Positions 57,856 through 64,000 of a DNA stretch of 64,000 bases are shown piece after piece. The notes beneath the pieces were generated by a model, which ran no database searches, had not been told where the DNA came from, and was given only the letters and a program-made list of their open reading frames with translations. This DNA is from Lentisphaerota bacterium (GTDB lineage Bacteria > Verrucomicrobiota > Lentisphaeria > Victivallales > UBA1829). Positions within the stretch are counted from its first letter, which is position 1. Each line of letters starts with the position of its first letter. Position numbers and translations under genes: made by a program. Location: the NCBI GenBank assembly GCA_015061915.1, contig SUVR01000003.1:152367-216366 (forward strand), in the 5' to 3' direction.

Positions 57856-58991
57856 GTTTGAAGATCGATATTTCTTTTCCCGGCGGTAACATTTTTATTG
57901 AAGACATCAACGGTTTTGATGTGACCCTGACCAAGGATATGCGCAATACCGAAGGCGACTGGTTTTACTGGGCGTTCCGCGGCACATTCGATGAAGTCGG
58001 AACCTATCATTTCACCTTTACCAACGGCTGGGCTTGCGGCGCACGCGGTCCGGCGGTCAGCTATGATGACGGTATGACGTGGGAATGGCTGGGTGCCGAT
58101 TGCGTCTCCGGCGAAAAACGCAGCCGGTTCTTCTACAACTATGACGGCAGCCGAGGCAACCGGGTGATCTTCTGTATGGGGATGCAGTATCAGCAGGCAC
58201 ATCTGGATGCGTTCCTTGCCAAGCATCAGGGCGATGACCGCTTGAGTGTATCCACGCTTGCATACACCCGGAAGAACCGGGCAGTGGAGATCCTGCACAT
58301 CGAAGATAAAACCATCGGCGGCGAAAAGAAACGGATCTTCCTCACATCCCGTCACCACTGCTGCGAAATGATGGCGACCTATGCTATGGAAGGGATCCTG
58401 GATGCCGCTTTGAGAGACGATGATCTGGGACGGGAACTGCGGGAAAAATTTATCATCGATGCCGTTCCGTTCGTGGATAAGGATGGCGTTGTGGACGGCG
58501 ATCAGGGCAAGAACCGTCTGCCCCACGACCACGCCCGTGACTACGGTGCAGAACATAACCTCTACCCGGAAGTTGCTGCAATCCAGAAGTTTCTGCTGGA
58601 AACAAAGCCGTATATCGTGAACGATCTGCACTGTCCGTGGATCTGCCTCGACATCAATGAGACTATCTATTTCCCCGGACCGTCAGCGAAAGACGCCGAA
58701 GCACGGATGCTGCGGATGTCTGCCATTCTCGCCGAAGAAGCACCCGCCTGCGCACCCCATTTCCCCGCAGATAATATTCTCTACGGCGTAGGCTGGAATA
58801 CCGGCGCCAATTACACCAAAGGCGCACCAATGGGCGCCTGGGTAAACCGGCAGGGCTTCGCCCGGTTCGCCGGTACCCTTGAGATCGCATACGCCAACGC
58901 CAGAGAAATCACGCTCACCCCCGATGGCGTCCGGGAACTGGGCAGAGCCCTCGCACGGTCCTATCTCCGCTTCGCCGCCGAAATGGGGTGA
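57852..58991 (+). CDS. M14 family zinc carboxypeptidase (cytosolic CCP-like)
   Basis: 379 residues. Zinc ligands fit M14: H169-x-x-E172 (SRHHCCE) and H260 (DLHCP), with the catalytic Glu in GTLEIAY (E344). The N-terminal beta domain (about 1-120), like that of Nna1/CCP-type members, contains an Asp-box-like SYDDGMTW. No signal peptide, so probably cytoplasmic. Likely a carboxypeptidase or amidase acting on peptides or on peptidoglycan-derived peptides; substrate not determined. Translationally coupled to the DedA gene (ATGA overlap). A terminator and tandem repeats follow. Confidence 0.82.
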   Translation: MSLKIDISFPGGNIFIEDINGFDVTLTKDMRNTEGDWFYWAFRGTFDEVGTYHFTFTNGWACGARGPAVSYDDGMTWEWLGADCVSGEKRSRFFYNYDGSRGNRVIFCMGMQYQQAHLDAFLAKHQGDDRLSVSTLAYTRKNRAVEILHIEDKTIGGEKKRIFLTSRHHCCEMMATYAMEGILDAALRDDDLGRELREKFIIDAVPFVDKDGVVDGDQGKNRLPHDHARDYGAEHNLYPEVAAIQKFLLETKPYIVNDLHCPWICLDINETIYFPGPSAKDAEARMLRMSAILAEEAPACAPHFPADNILYGVGWNTGANYTKGAPMGAWVNRQGFARFAGTLEIAYANAREITLTPDGVRELGRALARSYLRFAAEMG

Positions 58992-59026
58992 ACCGGAGAG
59001 TTTGGGGAGGGTTGGTTGAGAGAGGC

Positions 59027-59057
59027 GGGGAAAACCTTTCAGGAAAGGTTCTTCCCC
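59027..59057. repeat. Long hairpin downstream of the M14 gene
   Basis: GGGGAA-A-ACCTTTC (59027-59040) pairs with GAAAGGTT-C-TTCCCC (59043-59057) across a 2-base loop. A shortened version (GGGGAAACTTTCAGGAAAGG) is found at 63583-63602 downstream of the PfkB gene. Confidence 0.6.
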
Positions 59058-59082
59058 GCACCCCTTTCCAAAGATTTTTGGA

Positions 59083-59122
59083 GCGAAGCACAGCCTTTGC
59101 AGGCTGCACTTCGCATTTTTTT
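59083..59122 (+). terminator. Intrinsic terminator of the dedA-M14 operon
   Basis: GCGAAG-CA-CAGCC pairs with GGCTG-CA-CTTCGC (59083-59114), followed by A and seven T. Confidence 0.85.
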
Positions 59123-59150
59123 ATGTCGGGAGCGTGCGGCAAGCGAGTTT

Positions 59151-59310
59151 ACGAAGCTGAGCCGCACAAGTAAAAGTGCCCTTTGGGCACGCGAAGCTGA
59201 GGCGAACAGGTAAAAGTGCCCTTTGGGCACGCGAAGTTGAGGCGAACAGGTAAAAGTGCCCTTTGGGCACACGAAGCTGAGCCGCACAAGTAAAAGTGCC
59301 CTTTGGGCAC
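59151..59310 (+). repeat. Four tandem 40-bp hairpin repeats
   Basis: Units start at 59151, 59191, 59231 and 59271, exact period 40. Units 1 and 4 are identical; units 2 and 3 differ by one base. Each ends in GTGCCC-TTT-GGGCAC, a 6-bp hairpin, and begins ACGAAGCTGAG or GCGAAGYTGAG. The array is preceded by GTGCGGC/GCCGCAC arms. The ACAAGTAAAAG plus hairpin module resembles the reverse strand of the element at 34.3 kb. Confidence 0.95.
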
Positions 59311-59314
59311 GGCA

Positions 59315-59352
59315 CAAAAAACGCTCCGTATCTTTTCAGAAACGGAGCGTTG
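59315..59352 (-). terminator. Intrinsic terminator of fba
   Basis: AACGCTCCGT (59351-59342 on the minus strand) pairs with ACGGAGCGTT (59329-59320), followed by a T-run. It lies between the 40-bp array and the fba stop. Confidence 0.9.
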
Positions 59353-59387
59353 TGCTTTTCAGCGAAAGATCTGTTCAGGCGAACAGA

Positions 59388-60404
59388 TTATGCATCGTAA
59401 GCGTGACCGGCGGAACCGAGAACGTTGACGATCTTGTGTTCGTACATGGCTTTCATTCTGTCACGGGCAGGACCCAGGTATTTGCGCGGGTCGAATTCTG
59501 CGGGCTTTTCGACGAAGACTTTACGGATACCGGCGGTCATTGCCAGACGGGAGTCGGAGTCGATGTTGATCTTGCAGACAGCGGACTTGGCGGCTTCGCG
59601 GAGCTGTTCTTCCGGAATACCGACAGCAGCCTTCAGGGCACCGCCGTTGGAGTTGATGATCTTGACTTCGTCCTGCGGAACGCTGGAGGAGCCGTGGAGA
59701 ACGATGGGGAAGCCGGGGAGCTGTTCTTCGATCGCCTTCAGAACGTCGAATGCCAGCGGGGGCGGAACGAGAAGACCCGTTTCCGGATCGACCGTGCACT
59801 GTTCCGGCGTGAATTTGTAGGCGCCGTGGCTGGTGCCGATGGAGATGGCGAGAGAGTCGCAACCGGTCTTGGTGACGAAGTCAACGACTTCTTCCGGCTT
59901 GGTGTAGTGGGATTCTTCAGCGGAGACTTCATCTTCCACGCCGGCGAGGACGCCCAGTTCGCCTTCGACGGTCACATCGAACTGATGAGCATAGTCGCAG
60001 ACTTTCTTGGTCAGGGCAACGTTTTCTTCGTAGGGCAGGTGGGAGCCGTCGATCATGACGGAGGAGAAGCCGAATTCGATGCAGCTCTTGCAGAGTTCAA
60101 AGCTGTCGCCGTGGTCCAGGTGCAGGCAGATGGGCACGGGGCCTTTGCCGCCGCTGATTTCGCGGGAGTATTCAACAGCACCCTGAGCCATGTAGCGCAG
60201 GAGGGTTTCATTGGCGTAGCTGCGGGCGCCTTTGCTGACCTGCAGGATGACCGGGCTCTGCTTTTCCGTGCAAGCCTGGATGATCGCCTGAAGCTGTTCC
60301 ATGTTGTTGAAGTTGAAAGCCGGGATCGCGTAACCGCCAGCCATGGCTTTCTTGAACATTTCTCTGGTGTTGACCAGACCGAGATCTTTATAGCTCACTG
60401 CCAT
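59388..60404 (-). CDS. fba: Class II fructose-bisphosphate aldolase
   Basis: 338 residues. Zinc-dependent cleavage of fructose-1,6-bisphosphate in glycolysis. Markers: YAIPAFNFNNMEQLQAI, HLDHGDSFELCKSCIEFGFSSVMIDGS (zinc His and catalytic Asp), EGELGVLAGVED and LHGSSSVPQDE. The ATG at 60404 is chosen (AAAGG ribosome site about 9 bp upstream; upstream residues are not aldolase-like). Monocistronic, with a good promoter and terminator. Codon bias is strong, as expected for a highly expressed gene. Confidence 0.97.
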   Translation of the reverse strand: MAVSYKDLGLVNTREMFKKAMAGGYAIPAFNFNNMEQLQAIIQACTEKQSPVILQVSKGARSYANETLLRYMAQGAVEYSREISGGKGPVPICLHLDHGDSFELCKSCIEFGFSSVMIDGSHLPYEENVALTKKVCDYAHQFDVTVEGELGVLAGVEDEVSAEESHYTKPEEVVDFVTKTGCDSLAISIGTSHGAYKFTPEQCTVDPETGLLVPPPLAFDVLKAIEEQLPGFPIVLHGSSSVPQDEVKIINSNGGALKAAVGIPEEQLREAAKSAVCKINIDSDSRLAMTAGIRKVFVEKPAEFDPRKYLGPARDRMKAMYEHKIVNVLGSAGHAYDA

Positions 60405-60464
60405 AATTCGACCTTTCCTGTTATGTTGTTGCGTGTTGTAACGAAAAATTTTCGACTTTTGTAT

Positions 60465-60492
60465 AATATACAACCGTTCCGCAGAAAAACAA
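60465..60492 (-). promoter_or_regulatory. Candidate promoter of fba
   Basis: On the minus strand TTGTTT (60492-60487), 16-bp spacer, TATATT (60470-60465), 61 bp before the start codon. Confidence 0.5.
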
Positions 60493-60556
60493 ATCGTTTT
60501 TTCTTTTTTTATCTATCCTTTTCCGTTTTTCTCATTCAAGGCGGCAGGAAAGATGA

Positions 60557-61435
60557 TTACAGTGCGTTCGCTTCCAGAAAGTTGCGGATGTGGCGGCAAA
60601 TCTCCTCCGGAGCATCTTCCATCAGGGTTCGTCCCGCCTTGTTGATCACGTGTTTATCTGCCCGCGGGAAATATTGTTCCCAGCGTTTGAAGTTTTCCAT
60701 AGTATACAGCCAGTCGTGTTTTGCCCAGATGATGCAACACGGTTTATCCCGGAGCAGCCAGAGAGAAGATTCGATCTCGAACATGGTTTGTGCGGAGCTG
60801 TCTTCCGGAGCGGACGGCAGATCTTCGATAAAATGCAGTACCGGTTCCTGATCCCGCGGTGTCTTGAAGGGGAAATAGTATCCGGCACGGATCTGTTCCG
60901 GCAGTTTGTCAAAATCCCGCTGAAAGATCCGCAAATTCATTACGATTTTTGGACCGATCCATTTCAGTCTGCACGCCTGCAGACGCCAGGGCAGTTTATA
61001 CTCGGAAAAGGACATGGCATTGAGCATAACAATACCCTTGAAATCTTCCGGTCTGCGGATCGCCACTGCCATACCGATCGCCGCACCGCGCCCGTGCATG
61101 ACCAGCGTGATGTCTTTCAGCCCCAGTTCCCGTGTGAACCGGTCCAGATGGTCCGCATGGGTTTCGATCCGGTAGTCAAAGATCCGCGGTTTATCCGAGA
61201 GTCCGAACCCGATCTGGTCAATAGCGATAACCCGGTGATCTTTCCGCAGATCTTTGATCAATTCCCGGAATTCATAGATCCAGAACGGGCAGGAATGGAG
61301 CAGCAGCACCACCGGTCCGCTTCCTTCATCCACGTAGTGAAGTTTATGAGGTCCGACGGAGAAAAAATGACTTTGGAACGGGAACATTTCCCGTGATGGA
61401 AGTTTCTCTGACCGTATTTCCGGAGCCGGACTCAT
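60557..61435 (-). CDS. Haloalkane-dehalogenase-like alpha/beta hydrolase lacking catalytic residues
   Basis: 292 residues that follow haloalkane dehalogenases closely in layout: YVDEGSGPVVLLLHSCPFWIYEFRELI, HRVIAIDQIGFGLSDKP and the C-terminal EDAPEEICRHIRNFL. In the nucleophile elbow the family reads HDWGG; here it is H114-G115-R116-G117, so the Asp nucleophile is Gly. In the C-terminal motif AGHFxQED the His is Arg (R269, KAGRTLMED). The acid in IWAKHDWLY may be D241. The catalytic triad is therefore broken in two places: probably a non-hydrolytic member. 3 bp after the zinc-ribbon gene. Confidence 0.75.
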   Translation of the reverse strand: MSPAPEIRSEKLPSREMFPFQSHFFSVGPHKLHYVDEGSGPVVLLLHSCPFWIYEFRELIKDLRKDHRVIAIDQIGFGLSDKPRIFDYRIETHADHLDRFTRELGLKDITLVMHGRGAAIGMAVAIRRPEDFKGIVMLNAMSFSEYKLPWRLQACRLKWIGPKIVMNLRIFQRDFDKLPEQIRAGYYFPFKTPRDQEPVLHFIEDLPSAPEDSSAQTMFEIESSLWLLRDKPCCIIWAKHDWLYTMENFKRWEQYFPRADKHVINKAGRTLMEDAPEEICRHIRNFLEANAL

Positions 61436-61438
61436 AAC

Positions 61439-62179
61439 TTACTTCTTGCTGCTTTTTTTACTGTTCTTTTTTGTTGTTTTTTTCAGGATTCTTTTCTGCG
61501 TGATCTCCAGATTGCCGTTGGTGAACACCACATCTTCGGCTTTGCGGAAGATCTCTTTCAGCGATTCGTCATAGAAGACATTTTCAAATTTTTTCAGGAT
61601 GAACTCCTGTCCGAAGGGCAGGGCGACATTGCCGAAGCGGAATTTTGAGATATTGAACTGGATCGGGTCTTCTTCCGTACCTTTTTTCAGAGTACCGGTC
61701 GCAGAGATCGTTGTGGCGCAGGAGAGAACTGCCGTATGGATCGTGACCGTAAGTTCATTTCCGTTTCCGGTGAAGATCACATCTCTGATCGCATAATCCG
61801 CACCTTTTTTTGCGGCGTCTTTATTGATCAGATCCTCATTGAAAAAGGCGGTAAGCTGTTCGGGCGTGACTGTTGCAGTGAAGCCGCGTTCCACCAGTTT
61901 GAGTGTATCCTTGTAAGGGACAGCTGCAGTGCTGTCGTAGACCGGTGCATCGGAAGGAGTGGTGAAAAGCAGGATCCCGAAGGTTACAACACCAGCCAGC
62001 AGGATCAGCCCGACGATCGGACTCCAGTTGATTTTCCGTTTTGCTTTTTTGCGTTTTTTGGCTTCCTCCGCCAGTGCTTCGGGTGAAACTTCTGCCGGAT
62101 TCAGTTTTTCGCCGCATCCCCGGCAGAAAATAGCGTTCAACTGGTTTTCATATCCGCACTTGCTGCATTTCATCAACAT
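61439..62179 (-). CDS. Zinc-ribbon single-pass membrane protein
   Basis: 246 residues. An N-terminal zinc ribbon (C5-x2-C8 and C19-x2-C22, CSKCGYENQLNAIFCRGCG), a Lys/Arg-rich stretch, one transmembrane helix (about 51-70, IVGLILLAGVVTFGILLF) and an exported domain with no recognised family, ending in a Lys/Ser-rich tail. The ribbon would be cytoplasmic. The ATG at 62179 follows AAGGA by 8 bp. Cotranscribed with the dehalogenase-like gene. The Lys-rich C-terminus (KKTTKKNSKKSSKK) is unusual. Confidence 0.75.
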   Translation of the reverse strand: MLMKCSKCGYENQLNAIFCRGCGEKLNPAEVSPEALAEEAKKRKKAKRKINWSPIVGLILLAGVVTFGILLFTTPSDAPVYDSTAAVPYKDTLKLVERGFTATVTPEQLTAFFNEDLINKDAAKKGADYAIRDVIFTGNGNELTVTIHTAVLSCATTISATGTLKKGTEEDPIQFNISKFRFGNVALPFGQEFILKKFENVFYDESLKEIFRKAEDVVFTNGNLEITQKRILKKTTKKNSKKSSKK

Positions 62180-62365
62180 AATATTGTTCCTTTCGGCTGT
62201 TTTTCAAGATGATTGATACTCTGTTTTCTGTAACATAGCATAAAAAAATCAAATGGCAAACGGTCATTTTCCGGAAAGTTCAGTTTTTTTTACAGTTTCC
62301 GTTTGAAAAAACGGGAAAGCGGTATCTATTTACAGCAGAACTCTCAAAACAGACAGGAGAAAATT

Positions 62366-63571
62366 ATGCTCAAGATCAATGTTTGCGGTTGTGCGTTGGT
62401 GGATAATCTTTTTACGAATATCAGTTTCTGTTCCGAAGAAATGGAGCCTTTTCTTTCCGTGCAGGATGGCGATTGCGGGATCGCACCGGGAAAACTGGTC
62501 TTTGCTGAGGATCTGGAAAAATTTGCCGGGATAAAGTATAATTTTCTCATCGCTGCTGTGACCGGCGGAAAGCTGCCGGATGCAGTCAATCTGGGGGGAC
62601 CTGCCATTGTCGGTGCCATCAACGCCGCCCAGATTCTGTATGACCGGGATGCCGTATTCAGCTATTACGGCGCAGGCGGAAATGACGCCGCCGGTGAGAC
62701 GCTCCGGTCTTTTGCCGCAAAAACGCCGTTGGATATGACCCATTATCAGGTCATTCCGGGGACCGCCACCCCGGTGACCGATGTGCTCTCCGATCCTGAG
62801 GCAAACAACGGAAAAGGGGAACGCTCTTTTATCAACCGGATCGGTGCAGCGCAGGAACTGACTCCCGAATTGTTGGGCGATTCCTTTTTTGACGGTGATA
62901 TTCTCTGGTTTGCCGCGACTGCTCTTACGCCCGGTCTGCATGATAAATTGACCACGCTGCTGAAGCGGGGGAAAGATGCCGGAAAGTTCAATATCGTCAG
63001 CACGGTTTTCGATTTCCGGAACGAAAAGAAAGATCCGGTCGGTCCCTGGCCTCTGGGCGAATCGGCGGATTCCTACAAGTACATCGATTTACTGATCGTT
63101 GATTGCGAAGAAGCATTGCGGCTCAGCGGGAAAAAAGATCTGGAAGATGCATTCCGGTTCTTTCAGGCGTCCGGTGTTTCCGCCTTCTTTGTGACATTCG
63201 GTGCAAAGGATTTCTTTGCGTGGTCTGATGGACGCATCTTTGAACCCACCGGAAAGGTGCTGCGTCTGCCCGTTTCCGCTTTGGCAGACGAAGATCTTGC
63301 TGCTCATCCGGAACGCCGTGGCGATACCACCGGCTGTGGCGACAACTTTGCCGGCGGCGTGGTTTCTTCTTTCGTACGGCAGAAACTGGATGGCGGCGAA
63401 AACGGTAAACTTTCTGTGATCGATGCCGCAGCCTGGGCTGCCGCCAGCGGCGGGGCAGCCTGTTTCTGCAAAGGCGGTACCTTTTTTGAGCAGAAAAAAG
63501 GCGAAAAGGCAGCCATCCTGAAGCGGTACGCAGACGCTTATTTTGATGATCCCCGTGTGAAAGAAATTTGA
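62366..63571 (+). CDS. PfkB/ribokinase-family carbohydrate kinase
   Basis: 401 residues, longer than typical (about 310). PfkB signature 2 is GDTTGCGDNFAGG (anion hole and catalytic Asp), signature-1-like region NLGGPAIVGAINAAQILYD with GGNDAAGETL. Substrate might be a sugar, nucleoside or sugar phosphate; no neighbour specifies it. Start ATG 62366 with AGGAGA; a TTGATA-17-TAGCAT promoter candidate lies at 62213-62241. Inserted loops (residues 25-60 and 300-330) account for the extra length. Cytosolic. Confidence 0.85.
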   Translation: MLKINVCGCALVDNLFTNISFCSEEMEPFLSVQDGDCGIAPGKLVFAEDLEKFAGIKYNFLIAAVTGGKLPDAVNLGGPAIVGAINAAQILYDRDAVFSYYGAGGNDAAGETLRSFAAKTPLDMTHYQVIPGTATPVTDVLSDPEANNGKGERSFINRIGAAQELTPELLGDSFFDGDILWFAATALTPGLHDKLTTLLKRGKDAGKFNIVSTVFDFRNEKKDPVGPWPLGESADSYKYIDLLIVDCEEALRLSGKKDLEDAFRFFQASGVSAFFVTFGAKDFFAWSDGRIFEPTGKVLRLPVSALADEDLAAHPERRGDTTGCGDNFAGGVVSSFVRQKLDGGENGKLSVIDAAAWAAASGGAACFCKGGTFFEQKKGEKAAILKRYADAYFDDPRVKEI

Positions 63572-63579
63572 GGCTGCGA

Positions 63580-63665
63580 ACGGGGAAACTTTCAGGAAAG
63601 GGATGCGGCAAGTGAGCTTGTGAAGCTAAGCCGCAAAACCAGCCTTTGGACTCGCAAAGATTTTT
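63580..63665 (+). repeat. Degraded copy of the 59-kb repeat region
   Basis: GGGGAAACTTTCAGGAAAGG (63583-63602) followed by TGCGGC/GCCGCA arms and GTGAAGCTAAGCCGCA recapitulates the order seen at 59027-59190, but without the intact 40-bp array. Confidence 0.6.
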
Positions 63666-63668
63666 TGT

Positions 63669-63709
63669 TGCGAAATGGCAAGTTTGCGCTTTGCAATTTC
63701 GCATTTTTT
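63669..63709 (+). terminator. Intrinsic terminator after the PfkB gene
   Basis: TGCGAAAT-G-GCAA pairs with TTGC-A-ATTTCGCA (13 positions, one mismatch; 63669-63703), followed by six T. Confidence 0.8.
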
Positions 63710-64000
63710 GTCCGGTTTGTCCGGAAATCTTTTTTTTGACTTTTTTTGAGACCGGATGTAAGAAACATACAATTTTTCGTGTATATTGCAAGGTAAGGGC
63801 GATTTGTCTTTATGGCGAAAAAGTAACAAAAATTGCGTTTTTTAATGTATAGGCTCTTGTATTTTTGAATATGCGGAGCCAATTTCAAAACGTTTTGGCT
63901 CATCTTGTTAAAAAGTTGATTTTTTCAGCGTCAAACCAATTTTGACGCATCGGCTGTGATTTTTTCTTGAAAAAGTCACGAAAAATCATGTTTCAGGGCG
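63710..64000 (+). other. AT-rich window end without a recognised gene
   Basis: No frame of coding character. AT-rich with several T-runs; GTGTATATTGC around 63779-63789 and TTGACTTTTTTT near 63737 could belong to a promoter for a gene beyond the window. Confidence 0.5.

Noticed and set aside
59151..59310. CRISPR array or coding repeat
   Set aside because: Exact 40-bp tandem units without spacers; 40 is not a multiple of three, so no repeat protein would keep frame.
1..64000. tRNA or rRNA genes
   Set aside because: No cloverleaf with a TTC loop or rRNA core sequence was recognised in any intergenic region.

Overview
The window looks like chromosome from a Gram-negative member of the Planctomycetota-Verrucomicrobiota-Chlamydiota group, most probably a Lentisphaerota (Victivallis-like) gut bacterium. 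The support is indirect but consistent: a Minf_1886-type protein restricted to this group, an outer-membrane toolkit (heptose kinase, TolQ/TolR/TolA-like genes, SurA-like foldase, TolC-like lipoprotein, Lgt), secreted GH123/DUF4091-like proteins and a BNR-repeat protein. The phylum call is inference.

Layout. 1-2.2 kb: thyX (cut by the window edge), a 2x[4Fe-4S] ferredoxin and a sialidase-like BNR protein. 2.3-12.0 kb: a divergent glycan locus with three GH123/DUF4091-like secreted proteins, two of them paired with a downstream companion that shares a CBM9-like plus helical C-terminus. 12.0-12.8 kb: a non-coding stretch with a MITE-like inverted-repeat element, six short palindromes and one copy of an interspersed repeat. 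12.8-17.2 kb: a four-gene minus-strand operon (ROK-like kinase, nucleotidyltransferase, NahK-like N-acetylhexosamine 1-kinase, GalE/Gne-like epimerase), which together with the GH123-like enzymes reads as an N-acetylgalactosamine release and salvage locus. 17.4-19.5 kb: tolQ-tolR-tolA/tonB-like operon. 19.6-27.9 kb: ROK glucokinase, a small membrane protein, heptose kinase, Maf, AmpG-like permease, FtsK and a RodZ-like protein. 27.9-34.2 kb: D,D-carboxypeptidase, leuA, an unknown secreted protein and a TolC-like lipoprotein.

34.2-35.0 kb holds a second, inverted copy of the interspersed repeat, expanded into 90-bp tandem units. 35.0-36.5 kb: efp and its modifying enzyme epmA. 36.6-40.1 kb: an isolated four-gene Mu-like phage head cassette (portal, protease/scaffold, major capsid, gp36-like) wedged between epmA and hemW, with no terminase, tail, integrase or transposase. 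This is the most unusual feature of the window and may be a domesticated capsid. 40.1-48.4 kb (minus): hemW, SurA-like, a membrane protein with a spermidine-synthase-like domain, a LysM lipoprotein, an M16 peptidase and the Minf_1886 protein. 48.5-51.9 kb: argG, serA, folK. 51.8-57.0 kb (minus): an unknown coiled-coil membrane protein, a FolM/PTR1-like reductase, obg, rpmA, rluD, lgt. 57.1-59.0 kb: DedA protein and an M14 carboxypeptidase. 59.0-59.3 kb: four exact-period 40-bp hairpin repeats. 59.4-63.6 kb: fba, a haloalkane-dehalogenase-like protein that has lost its nucleophile and histidine, a zinc-ribbon membrane protein and a PfkB kinase.

No rRNA or tRNA gene, CRISPR array or transposase gene was recognised. 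Candidate promoters repeatedly show a TTGNNN box, a 16-bp spacer and a TATATT-like box. All functional calls rest on motifs and family knowledge read by eye; no database search was possible.
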